Origin: JAIMBK01 sp040755975
Lineage (GTDB): Bacteria; Bacillota; Desulfotomaculia; Desulfotomaculales; Nap2-2B
Assembly (NCBI GenBank): GCA_040755975.1
Contig: JBFLZY010000032.1
Location: 1-28,554, forward strand
DNA length: 28,554 nucleotides
Direction: 5' to 3'
Part shown: one piece after another, positions 21,494 through 28,506 of the stretch
How the letters are laid out: each line of letters begins with the position of its first letter
Numbering within the stretch: position 1 is the first letter of the stretch
The notes under the pieces: generated by a model
What the model was told of the DNA's origin: nothing
Database searches by the model: none
Seen by the model: only the letters and a program-made list of their open reading frames with translations
Translations under genes and position numbers: made by a program

Positions 21494-22558
21494 TCACTCA
21501 CCCGGCGGTTTAGCATATTTTTGTCTCCTTGACCATTCATACCACGTCAAGGGGTTACGCAACCTGGCCCGTTCGTAAGCCTTTCTTATTTGTTCGGGAG
21601 CGTGGGGCGGAGCGGAGTGCCAGGCGCAGAACTTCGACCGGCTGTCAGGGACAAGTATAGGAATCTTGCAGTTGGACACATGGCAACGGGTCAATTTCAT
21701 GCCGGATTCTAACGCCCAGGTGAACTCCCTCCACGCCACGGCCAGAATTGAATCTGTGAGGGCGTTTAAAGTCAATTCGGTGACCATTTTGTTCAAACCA
21801 CCAAGCGCAATCGATGCCCGGTTGATGGCGCGACCGCTTTTGTTGGTGCTGAGCGCGTAGAAGTACTGCGTTCTGGACTGCATTACCAACCAGTTGAAGG
21901 GCGGCTTAAGCGCCGCGAAGCGTTGCATCGGCGAAAGTGATATAAACTCATTTAAGGGCATTTGGTCTAAAATCTCTTGCAGCACTTTCCTAAAAACCCC
22001 CGAAGCGGGAGCCTCGCTGAAATCCAGGCCCAGGCACGCCCAGGCAAGGAATTCTAACAGTAATATGTCATTCAGTAACGCACGGAAAAACCTCTCCTCC
22101 TCGGGTATACCCTGGAAAAGCCGTTCCAATTCTTCGCCGTGTTTTTCAATCAGCTTGAGGAACTGCTGAATCCGTTCAAGTCTTTCCCAAACGTATTCTC
22201 CCCATTCTCTCGCTGAGTCTTCCTCAGATAACTCCGGCGGTAACAACGCCTCAAAGTCGATTTCCCTAAAGAAGATTTTGCGGAAAATATCGGGATACTC
22301 GAAGCTGGGCATTGGTTCAAAGATTTTCTCGTCGGGGATAGCTTTCCAGGCGTCAAGCCAAGCTTGAAGCCTATTCCACAAACTATCGCTTGGGGACTCT
22401 GTCACGTGGAGAGCCGTTTCCAGAACGGTCGGCATAACGCTGCCATTAAGCCAAGACCCCCACGGTGGCACGCTGGTATGGAATTGAACCTCGTTATCGC
22501 TGATTATCGTAAGTTTCCGTTCGGTTTTTCTGAATTTGACCTCGTATAGCGTTGCCAT
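21494..22558 (-). CDS. Protein of unknown function with a C-terminal Cys/His zinc-finger-like motif
   Basis: A 354-residue protein, not recognised. The N-terminus is beta-rich (MATLYEVKFRKTERKLTIIS). The middle is rich in Glu, Leu and aromatic residues (about 90-180), likely helical. Near the C-terminus is RCHVSNCKIPILVPDSRSKF then CAWH (about 295-320), a C-x5-C...C-x2-H arrangement. It resembles CGNR/ABATE-type zinc fingers, where a C-terminal finger binds nucleic acid, and ends in a basic ARLRNPLTWYEWSRRQKYAK. A role as an element-encoded regulator is a guess. The SD is weak. It diverges from the HTH gene at 22740. Confidence 0.7.
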   Translation of the reverse strand: MATLYEVKFRKTERKLTIISDNEVQFHTSVPPWGSWLNGSVMPTVLETALHVTESPSDSLWNRLQAWLDAWKAIPDEKIFEPMPSFEYPDIFRKIFFREIDFEALLPPELSEEDSAREWGEYVWERLERIQQFLKLIEKHGEELERLFQGIPEEERFFRALLNDILLLEFLAWACLGLDFSEAPASGVFRKVLQEILDQMPLNEFISLSPMQRFAALKPPFNWLVMQSRTQYFYALSTNKSGRAINRASIALGGLNKMVTELTLNALTDSILAVAWREFTWALESGMKLTRCHVSNCKIPILVPDSRSKFCAWHSAPPHAPEQIRKAYERARLRNPLTWYEWSRRQKYAKPPGE

Positions 22559-22574
22559 CTTAACTACTACCTAT

Positions 22575-22668
22575 GTCGGGTATGTGTTGCCTTTTGGTTA
22601 TCCCGCAAAGCCTTCTAGCTGTAAGATTAAAAAAATCCCGTCGGGTATTTAGTCGATTAACGTTATCC
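22575..22668. promoter_or_regulatory. Repeated operator-like sites between divergent genes
   Basis: GTCGGGTAT occurs twice (22575-22583 and 22640-22648); the second sits in ATCCCGTCGGGTAT, with a CCCG-T-CGGG core. TTATCCCG occurs at 22598-22605 and TTATCCC near 22662-22668, the same word that is tandemly repeated at 24551-24608. Likely sites for an element regulator or replication protein. Confidence 0.45.
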
Positions 22669-22739
22669 CTTTAAAAATGATTTTACAATATATGAAAAGC
22701 CAAGTAAAGAAAAAAACAAATCAAGGGAGTTGGTTTTTC

Positions 22740-22964
22740 ATGGGTGCTTTTGCAACCAGAGCAGCGACGAAAAATCGTTTGAGGCTTGATGACGCCCCAG
22801 ATTTCTTTGGGCCGCAGGTCCTGGCCCGGATCCTGGGCATCTGCGAGTTGCGGGCCTACGAGCTGGCAAGGCAGCCAGGTTTTCCAAGCAAAAGAATTGG
22901 AAGGAAAATAGTGGTAAGCAAAACTGGCTTCTTGCGGTGGGCGGAAGGCCAGGGTTGGTTTTAA
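22740..22964 (+). CDS. Excisionase-like helix-turn-helix protein
   Basis: A 74-residue protein. The MerR/excisionase-type winged helix runs FFGPQVLARILGICELRAYE then LARQPGFPSKRIGRKIVVSK and TGFLRWAEGQGWF, the standard pattern of recombination directionality factors in integrative elements (G-V-S-x-x-x-x-Y-x-L...FP..RIG..I.V....FL.WL). The start ATG 22740 follows AAGGGAG at 11 nt; earlier in-frame ATGs (22677, 22692) lack an SD. Role: bending att DNA for excision, or acting as a regulator. It is divergent from 22558. Confidence 0.8.
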   Translation: MGAFATRAATKNRLRLDDAPDFFGPQVLARILGICELRAYELARQPGFPSKRIGRKIVVSKTGFLRWAEGQGWF

Positions 22965-23146
22965 TCGGGAGGCCCGGGCGCTGGCAAGGTATCGGCGTCC
23001 GGGCAAAATCGGCCCAAAAAAAGAGAGAAAACCCGCGCGGGCGGGAGACCGGCGGGCAGGCGTGGGAAGCGGATCACCAAAAACAAGGGAGATGATTCGC
23101 CATTTCCATTATAACACAAGACGATTATCCTTTCAATTCCTGGCTG

Positions 23147-23875
23147 GTGACTTTTGTCAAGCAAAAACGCGCGGAATGGCAGCATTCCGGGAAATGGGAA
23201 AAGGCAGGTAAAAACAAAAAGTGCGGTACTGGCTGCGTCGTCTTGCGCAATAAGTATAACCAGGAAATACACGACCAAACCGCATTCTGCAAGCGTTGGG
23301 ACTGCCGGACGTGTGCTCCCGACCGCGCCGCGGAAGAACTGGCTCACTATTTAAGGGTATTTCACGACCTTTTCCCGGACCCCGGCCTGTTTTACGCCGA
23401 AATAAGCATGCTCCCGGAGGACCCGCGGCCCCGTTTACGCCAGCGGTGCGCCGTAAAAAATTCAGAATTGCTGACCGTTGTAAATAGCAGCGTTCTTTAT
23501 TGTTTTTCGTCGGCAGACTTGACCGGCAGCAAGGCGCCTTATTTCCGGCGTTTGACCTGGAATGAAGTCGTGGAAAAGCTCGTCGCGGCATTAAGAGTGC
23601 CCGGAATTCGGCCTCATGGGATAAGCGCTTCGGCGGGGTGGAGGCGGAAGGACGCGCCGGGGACCCATCGCAGGCTTATCTTCACTTCGCGGGAGGCGAT
23701 AAGACGCGCAAAGGAGCGCATTTTCGGGCTTGAGGACGAGCTTGACCGTGACCAATACGCAGAGGTTTTACTTGCTTATATCAGAGCTGCTGAAGAGGAA
23801 CTGGAGCGGGAGCGAAACAAGGCAGCCAGGGCGGCGGAGCAAACGGAAGAGGTAGATTTTGACAATTTCTTGTGA
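23147..23875 (+). CDS. Candidate plasmid/element replication initiation protein (Cys-rich)
   Basis: At least 242 residues. An N-terminal cysteine cluster, KKCGTGCVVLRNKYNQ and FCKRWDCRTCAPDRAAEELA (about 25-65), resembles the zinc-binding C-K-x-x-x-C-x-x-C-x-x-x-R-A start of rolling-circle/phage-type Rep proteins. I do not see a clear HUH or YxxxY catalytic motif. The C-terminus is highly charged and helical (YIRAAEEELERERNKAARAA) with an acidic tail VDFDNFL. The start is unclear. GTG 23147 has no SD. The same frame is open back to 23096 and there includes DDYPFNSWLVTFVKQ, preceded by GGGAG, so a non-ATG start such as ATT 23102 is possible. Its stop codon abuts the iteron block at 23874, as in many rep-ori modules. 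Confidence 0.55.
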   Translation: MTFVKQKRAEWQHSGKWEKAGKNKKCGTGCVVLRNKYNQEIHDQTAFCKRWDCRTCAPDRAAEELAHYLRVFHDLFPDPGLFYAEISMLPEDPRPRLRQRCAVKNSELLTVVNSSVLYCFSSADLTGSKAPYFRRLTWNEVVEKLVAALRVPGIRPHGISASAGWRRKDAPGTHRRLIFTSREAIRRAKERIFGLEDELDRDQYAEVLLAYIRAAEEELERERNKAARAAEQTEEVDFDNFL

Positions 23876-24090
23876 TTCTTTCACGTAAAAAGGTAAATCT
23901 TTACATTTTCTTTGAATTCTTTCACGTAAAAATGGAAGATATTCCTAATTTCTTGGAATTTCCCCATATAATTAAATATATTATACGGAAAAATCAAAGA
24001 AAAAGTAAATAATTTCCTATTTACATGAAAGAATTCAAAGAAAATGGGAGTTACTGGTGATTACGTGAAAGAATCGCAAGAAAAAGTAAA
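23874..24090. repeat. Inverted iteron pairs flanking an AT-rich core, candidate replication origin
   Basis: Left side: GATTCTTTCACGTAA (23874-23888) and GAATTCTTTCACGTAA (23914-23929). Right side, inverted: TTACATGAAAGAATTC (24021-24036) and TTACGTGAAAGAATC (24061-24075). The box pairs are 40-41 bp apart on each side, about four helical turns. The outer boxes share one flank type (TTCTTG(T/C)GATTC) and the inner boxes another (TTTTCTTTGAATTC), so the whole is a symmetric two-by-two array. The 90 bp between (23931-24020) are very AT-rich. It sits right after the Rep-like gene. Confidence 0.7.
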
Positions 24091-24116
24091 TTGCTGGTAA
24101 TCGGGAGGAATGCACA

Positions 24117-24311
24117 GTGAAGACGCGAAACCCGGAAACGCGGACATGCGCGACCTGCGCGAAAAGGGCGAGCGATAGGCGCTGTCACGTCTTGGTCAAG
24201 ATGATTGGCAAGACCCGGCCCTGCTTCGCCTGGACCGACGACCCCGATTGGGCGGCCAAGGTACGGGCGGCGGTAGCGGAGTACGAAAACAGACGGGCGG
24301 CGTGTGCTTAA
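24117..24311 (+). CDS. Small Cys-rich protein, unknown function
   Basis: A 64-residue protein starting at GTG 24117 after CGGGAGG. It carries CATC (residues 11-14), CH (23-24) and CF (36) before a helical C-terminus DWAAKVRAAVAEYENRRAAC. The cysteines suggest a small zinc ribbon. The gene follows the iteron block and is typical of element-borne orphan genes. Confidence 0.6.
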   Translation: MKTRNPETRTCATCAKRASDRRCHVLVKMIGKTRPCFAWTDDPDWAAKVRAAVAEYENRRAACA

Positions 24312-24366
24312 ACGTCTGGGGGAGTCGCTGGAAACTATTGGTTGAGCAAAAAGGGGTAAATTGTTA

Positions 24367-24375
24367 TGGTACAAT
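24367..24375 (+). promoter_or_regulatory. Extended -10 promoter
   Basis: TGGTACAAT (TG at 24367-24368, TACAAT 24370-24375) without a good -35, 31 nt before the small ORF at 24406. Confidence 0.45.
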
Positions 24376-24405
24376 ATCAAAAAAAGAAAGGAGGTCGTTA
24401 AAACA

Positions 24406-24537
24406 ATGCCCGGCGAAGAGACCGGCGGGGTACCGGAGACCGGCGCGACCGAATCTTTGGAGAAACGGGCGGGAGCGCCGACGACAAAAATTCTGAAGCA
24501 GGAGAGCAAGGTACTATTGCAGCAGGGGAAGGAGTAA
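24406..24537 (+). CDS. Small unknown protein (43 aa)
   Basis: ATG 24406 is preceded by a strong AAAGGAGG with 10-nt spacing and by an extended -10 promoter. The product MPGEETGGVPETGATESLEK then RAGAPTTKILKQESKVLLQQ and GKE is hydrophilic and low-complexity. No family recognised; support comes from the signals rather than from homology. Confidence 0.5.
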   Translation: MPGEETGGVPETGATESLEKRAGAPTTKILKQESKVLLQQGKE

Positions 24538-24550
24538 TTCCTTCCTTGTT

Positions 24551-24608
24551 TTATCCCGGAGGTTATCCCGGTTTATCCCGGTATTCTCTTTTATCCCGGT
24601 ATTCTCTT
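24551..24608. repeat. TTATCCCGG repeat array upstream of the winged-helix gene
   Basis: TTATCCCGG occurs at 24551, 24563, 24573 and 24591. The last two lie in an exact 18-bp tandem repeat, TTATCCCGGTATTCTCTT (24573-24590 and 24591-24608). The array ends 16 bp before the GTG of the gene at 24625, so it may be an operator for autoregulation or part of an origin. The same word occurs at 22598. Confidence 0.75.
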
Positions 24609-24624
24609 CTGGAGGAATTGAAAC

Positions 24625-25782
24625 GTGGACATTCTGACACTGCTGAAAAAAGAGGGCAGGCCCTTAATGCCTGCTGAAGCAGCGAAAATTTTAAAGAAAA
24701 CCCCTGCCGGGGTGCGGTCCCAGTTTTGCCGGTTGAGCAAGGCGGGTATTATTACCAGGGTGCCCGGGGGGTATATCCCCGCCGACGCTGCCCAGGATGA
24801 GGATGACTTTTCCTGGATTGACGCTGGACCCAGGCAACGGTCCAATGATAATGATACCTCTATATATGATAGAAACTCATTACGCAACGTTAGGCAACGT
24901 TGCCCAGGCAACGGCGAAGGCAACGTTTTCCGCAATGGTCAAGCAACGTATTCGGGCAACGGAGAGGCAACGGATGAGGGTAACGAGGCAACGGAAGAGG
25001 ATAACGCTTACGCCCCTGAAGAAGCTTTTTCCACGGGTTACACCGACGCGACCGGGGAGCGCCCCGATAGCGCCCTGGTTCGGCGGGAGGTAAGGCGCGT
25101 CCTGGCCGAAAAAGGATTGCCTTTCGATGCGGAGCAGGTGGACCGGGAGATTGCTAACTTCTTGTATTTGCGCGGCCAGCGGGCGGGGGAGGTTGAAATC
25201 GGCCGGAGGACAGAGGAAAAAAACCCCCCGAACGTCCGGGAGCGCATTCATGCTTTCTGCGAATCGGCAAGAAACTACCTCCTGGAGAGGGGGACACAGC
25301 CGGAATTTTTTAAGCAACAGGAGCAAGAGCGGGGGGAAATGCAAAAAAGGCAACGGGAACTGATCCAGCGCGTTGCCCGTTGGCTGAAAACCGGCGGGGA
25401 AGTGAAGGCATACTACGAGCTAGTACATTTAGCCTGGGCGGACGAGATAGCGAGCGAGGATGTTGACGTTTGGCTTGCCCTGGGGCGGGAATACCTGCGG
25501 CAAAACGGCAAGATGGGGGTGAATCCGGCAAGGACTTTCGGCGACTTTTCAGCGGGGATTGTCGAGCAAAACACCAGGTTGGTTAAAGAGGCAATCGCGA
25601 AACCGGCTAACCCGGCAATAACGGTATTTGACGCGATTCTCCGGGCAAAACTGGCCGCGATGCTGGTTGACCAACTTACACCCCTTTTGCCGGAGACTGC
25701 CCCGGCGGAAGTAACTCCTGGCCGTTCGCTGGAAGAAATTGTGCGAATTGATCGGCGGGTTAAAGAAATTCTTCGGGAATAA
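24625..25782 (+). CDS. Winged-helix protein with an iteron-coded linker, candidate replication initiator
   Basis: A 385-residue protein starting at GTG 24625 after TGGAGG. Residues 1-55 form a winged helix (LLKKEGRPLMPAEAAKILKK then TPAGVRSQFCRLSKAGIITR and VPGGYIPA). Residues about 70-135 are a low-complexity linker rich in G, N, E, A and T, encoded by the GCAACG array. Residues 145-385 are helical, with NVRERIHAFCESARNYLLER and a C-terminal region NPAITVFDAILRAKLAAMLV. Layout (N-terminal DNA-binding domain, then iterons inside the gene) recalls phage lambda O-type and other initiators with an internal origin. That comparison is by architecture only; no sequence family was recognised. A DNA-binding regulator is the alternative. 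Confidence 0.6.
   Translation: MDILTLLKKEGRPLMPAEAAKILKKTPAGVRSQFCRLSKAGIITRVPGGYIPADAAQDEDDFSWIDAGPRQRSNDNDTSIYDRNSLRNVRQRCPGNGEGNVFRNGQATYSGNGEATDEGNEATEEDNAYAPEEAFSTGYTDATGERPDSALVRREVRRVLAEKGLPFDAEQVDREIANFLYLRGQRAGEVEIGRRTEEKNPPNVRERIHAFCESARNYLLERGTQPEFFKQQEQERGEMQKRQRELIQRVARWLKTGGEVKAYYELVHLAWADEIASEDVDVWLALGREYLRQNGKMGVNPARTFGDFSAGIVEQNTRLVKEAIAKPANPAITVFDAILRAKLAAMLVDQLTPLLPETAPAEVTPGRSLEEIVRIDRRVKEILRE
24834..25006. repeat. GCAACG iteron array inside the coding sequence
   Basis: Perfect GCAACG at 24834, 24884, 24894, 24908, 24920, 24943, 24956, 24967 and 24988, with degenerate copies at 24932 (GCAATG), 24980 (GTAACG) and about 25001 (ATAACG). Spacing is mostly 10-14 bp. Copies fall in all three codon phases and encode Arg-Gln-Arg, Gly-Asn or Ala-Thr. 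An AT-rich stretch (24842-24880) interrupts the array after the first copy. Confidence 0.8.
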
Positions 25783-25796
25783 AATAAAATTGGGTA

Positions 25797-25960
25797 TTTT
25801 TCTTTTCTTTCACCTCATCTTATTTCCCCCGTCACCATACCCCTTACCATTTATTGTTATATTTTTCCTTCCCCCTTTCCTCTCCCCCTTTTCTCTTTCC
25901 CTCTTTCCTTTCCTTTTTCAAAAAATTTTTCAAAAAAACAAAAACAAAAAACAAAGCCAA
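25797..25960. other. Pyrimidine tract with a 58-nt pure run, then an A/C-rich tract
   Basis: Bases 25862-25919 contain only C and T on the + strand. The surrounding 25797-25861 is also pyrimidine-rich, and 25920-25960 is almost only A and C with T runs. No credible gene lies in it. It follows the candidate initiator gene. Confidence 0.8.
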
Positions 25961-25985
25961 TTAATACCATATATACCATTAACTG

Positions 25986-26011
25986 TTTGACATAATCCGC
26001 CTTTTGTCAAA
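25986..26011. promoter_or_regulatory. Inverted repeat, candidate operator
   Basis: TTTGACA (25986-25992) and TGTCAAA (26005-26011), 12 bp apart, lie between the 3' end of the XRE gene and the pyrimidine tract. It is a plausible dimer site for the XRE regulator, or overlapping -35 boxes. Confidence 0.4.
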
Positions 26012-26072
26012 TGGTAGATAATAACTATTATACCTTAAAATGTTATTTTTAAAAAATTTTTTTGATCTTTCC

Positions 26073-26438
26073 TTACTCAGCAGAATGGTGCGAAATATTA
26101 TACCGTTTTAGCAGTCTGGCAAAGGCCCAAAGTAAACTCTTTTGGCCCTCGCTGCAACCTCTAAGTATCTCCTTTAGGTCCACAATGAAGGCTTCCTCAG
26201 ATATAACTGACGCTTCTTCCCCTTCATCCATGGCTCTCACGATAGAAGTCACAGAAACATTAAGGGCGGCGGCCAGGCGTTCCAATGCCTCAAGGCTGGG
26301 AAGGCGCTTGCCCGCTTCGATCTTTGCTATGTAGGTCGGATGGAGATTGGCATATTCGGCCAACTGCTCCTGGGTCATGCCCCGGGATTGTCGCAACGCC
26401 CGCAAGCGGGCTGCCAGCCTACGCCGCCTGTCGCTCAT
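26073..26438 (-). CDS. XRE-family transcriptional regulator
   Basis: A 121-residue protein. The Cro/C1-type HTH occupies about 10-65: LRALRQSRGMTQEQLAEYAN, then LHPTYIAKIEAGKRLPSLEA and LERLAAALNVSV. The C-terminal half (about 70-121) is helical and acidic, perhaps for dimerisation. It is the usual kind of repressor at the edge of an integrated element. The start is ATG 26438 with a CAGGTGGG before it. Downstream of its stop is AT-rich DNA with the inverted repeat at 25986. Confidence 0.9.
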   Translation of the reverse strand: MSDRRRRLAARLRALRQSRGMTQEQLAEYANLHPTYIAKIEAGKRLPSLEALERLAAALNVSVTSIVRAMDEGEEASVISEEAFIVDLKEILRGCSEGQKSLLWAFARLLKRYNISHHSAE

Positions 26439-26598
26439 ATTCCCACCTGCCTGATTTTAGTATAACATTGCGGATAATTTTTATTTTCTTAGACCACGAG
26501 ACAAGAAGGAATAGACTAGGGGTCTGTCGAATAAGACTGTTAGTCAGTATCATTAGCCTATTGGTCTCTAATGCCAATGGGTATGAAAGGGTTAGCGC

Positions 26599-28143
26599 AT
26601 GCGAATTCGAAATATGGCTTTAGTAACAGCTATATTATTGTTAATAATTACCAATTTTAGGCTAGCAGATTATGCCAATAGCCGCGAACTAAAAATTTTG
26701 TTTATCCCCCTCGATACGCGGCCTATAACCTATATCTACCCTCAAGAGGTGGCCCAACGTCGAAATATCCATTTTATGCTTCCTCCCCCAGAGCTAATAA
26801 ATGGGGCCGACACTGATAAGCTTTACCAGTGGCTAGAGGAAAATATCTCAAGGGTTGACGGTGCCGTTCTGAGTACCGATACATTGATTTATGGAGGGTT
26901 AATTCCCTCAAGGAGGCATAATTTTCCCCTAAAGGAATTACAAAACCGCGTTGGAAAATTAAAAGATATCACTAAAGCCTGTCCCAAAGTAAAGGTTTTT
27001 GCTTATACTTCAATTATGCGTCTGCCAAAAGAAGGCGGTAGCGAAGAGGAACCGCCTTATTACAAACAATTTGGAGCTAAAATATATCAGTTCTCGGTAT
27101 TAAAACATAAAGAGCAATTAGCCTACTTACCCCAGATGAGACAAAGCAAAATACAGGAATTATCCTCGACCATTCCCTCGGCTTATCTAGACGATTATCT
27201 TGCCAGGCGCAGCAAGAACCTTGCCGTAACCAAGGAGCTACTTCAAGCAAACCCTTTCGATTATTTGGTGCTTTCTCGTGACGATTCCTCGAAGTTCGGT
27301 TTCCCACGGATGGAGTACTTAGAACTCAGAGAATTGCTTGGCCCAAAATCCATAAGCATCACAGGAGCCGACGAAATCGGGCTTTTACTTCTGGCCCGTA
27401 TGGTCAACGTCCTTGAGAAAAGGAAGTTGAAGGTTTTTGTTGACTATGCCAATCCCCAGGCCACTTATCTTTTGCCCCCTTATGAAGATGAAAATTTGGA
27501 GCAAGTAGTTGCCGAGCACGTTACTGTAACCGGTAGCCAAATAATCAAAACGCCTGGAGATGCAGACCTGATTCTTATGGTCAACAATTTACCTGGGGCA
27601 AGCTTGGAGGCTAGCACCAGGGAAAATTCTGCAAACAGGCCTGAACAATATCTATCAGACTTTGTTGAGAAGATTAAAGAATACATCGGACGAGGTAAAC
27701 CTGTATCCATAGCCGATGTTGCTTTTGCTAATGGCGCGGATAACAGGCTGGTTGAACTATTGTTAGAAAATGGCCTTTATTTTAAACTGGAAAGTTATGC
27801 CGGTTGGAATACGGCTTCCAATTCCTTAGGTTCAGCCATTGCCGAGCTCATGCTGCAGGGTGATAAAAACAAATGTCTTGCTACTCGTCTGGTTGAGGAC
27901 TGGGCATATCAGGCAAACGTTAGGCAAAAAATCAACTGCAAAATTACTGAATGGGGGTGGAATCCTTGCGAGCTAAAAGGAAAACAAAGGCAATTTGTCG
28001 AACAACTCATTCTGGAGAAGTTGAATGAATTTCTGAATGCTCATGGAATTAGGAACTTTACCGTAACAAGCGTTAACCTTCCCTGGAATAGAACATTTGA
28101 GATTGACTTTCGTATTAAGGAAAACGAGGGGGGTGGGCGGTGA
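26599..28143 (+). CDS. DUF4127 family protein
   Basis: A 514-residue protein. An N-terminal signal/anchor (MALVTAILLLIITNF) is followed by the DUF4127 hallmark ILFIPLDTRPITYIYPQEVA (about 34-53), LSTDTLIYGGLIPSR (about 92-106), YTSIMRLPK, VLSRDDSSKFGFPRMEY (about 225), GADEIGLLLLARM, and SYAGWNTASNSLGSAIAE (about 395). Homologs occur in Firmicutes as exported or membrane-anchored proteins of unknown function; the conserved DTR/DT/DD acidic residues suggest an enzyme. ATG 26599 lacks a strong SD. The gene is more AT-rich than the housekeeping block. Confidence 0.88.
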   Translation: MRIRNMALVTAILLLIITNFRLADYANSRELKILFIPLDTRPITYIYPQEVAQRRNIHFMLPPPELINGADTDKLYQWLEENISRVDGAVLSTDTLIYGGLIPSRRHNFPLKELQNRVGKLKDITKACPKVKVFAYTSIMRLPKEGGSEEEPPYYKQFGAKIYQFSVLKHKEQLAYLPQMRQSKIQELSSTIPSAYLDDYLARRSKNLAVTKELLQANPFDYLVLSRDDSSKFGFPRMEYLELRELLGPKSISITGADEIGLLLLARMVNVLEKRKLKVFVDYANPQATYLLPPYEDENLEQVVAEHVTVTGSQIIKTPGDADLILMVNNLPGASLEASTRENSANRPEQYLSDFVEKIKEYIGRGKPVSIADVAFANGADNRLVELLLENGLYFKLESYAGWNTASNSLGSAIAELMLQGDKNKCLATRLVEDWAYQANVRQKINCKITEWGWNPCELKGKQRQFVEQLILEKLNEFLNAHGIRNFTVTSVNLPWNRTFEIDFRIKENEGGGR

Positions 28144-28270
28144 CAAAAACAAGATGTAAAAGTAGCTAGAGAGAGGCCGGGATGATGGTTGCTGAGAATT
28201 GCCCTATTGCCAATTAGGTAAATACGAATCTGGAAGGCGAATCTGGAGAAATTCAAAGGGGGTAAGGCAA

Positions 28271-28477
28271 ATGAAAATGAGGGTAATTGTTTTTTTAGTT
28301 TCTTTGGTGATAATTATGTTTTCGTTAATCACGCCTTCAATGGCGGCGGGGCAAACGGCGGTGTTCACCATCGGGAGTAACGTTTACACCGTCAACGGGC
28401 AACAGTGTCAAATGGACGTTGCCCCGTGTCCGTGTCAAGATCCAGTAGGTATCTCCACAAAATTTTTCCCGTTATGA
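28271..28477 (+). pseudogene. Truncated stalk-domain (copper amine oxidase N-terminal-like) secreted protein
   Basis: ATG 28271 follows AAAGGGGGTAAGG and encodes a good signal peptide MKMRVIVFLVSLVIIMFSLI ending TPSMAA, then GQTAVFTIGSNVYTVNGQQC and QMDVAP. That is the start of the stalk/Cu-amine-oxidase-N domain, normally continuing ...NGRTYVPVRYLA. Here the frame runs into PCPCQDPVGISTKFFPL and stops after 68 residues. A shifted frame (GTCAAG...) looks closer to the expected continuation. The gene therefore seems truncated and frameshifted close to a palindromic repeat. A direct repeat GAATCTGGA (twice, about 28228-28247) lies in its 127-nt leader. Confidence 0.7.
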
Positions 28478-28506
28478 GACCTCACCGCTCAAAAATACTA
28501 GCTTTA

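Larger units (their letters stand above)
20259..26460. mobile_element. Integrated plasmid/ICE/phage-like accessory element (borders uncertain)
   Basis: The left border is taken as the tRNA fragment at 20259-20298. Inside are a toxin-antitoxin pair, an excisionase-like HTH protein, a candidate replication protein, iteron arrays, short orphan proteins and an XRE repressor. All of these are typical of integrated replicons and unlike the housekeeping DNA to the left. The right border is set just upstream of the XRE gene only because the next gene (26599) has no element-like character. No second copy of the tRNA 3' end and no integrase is seen. Confidence 0.5.

Noticed and set aside
24248..24496. 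82-residue ORF overlapping the small Cys-rich gene
   Set aside because: The frame conflicts with 24117-24311 and 24406-24537, both of which have better ribosome-binding sites.
24834..25006. CRISPR array
   Set aside because: Repeat units are only 6-7 bp at 10-14 bp steps and lie within an open reading frame; no 25-40 bp repeats with unique spacers are present in the window.
25739..25990. 83-residue ORF rich in Phe/Leu/Pro
   Set aside because: Produced by the pyrimidine tract; it overlaps the end of the 24625-25782 gene and has no SD or family.
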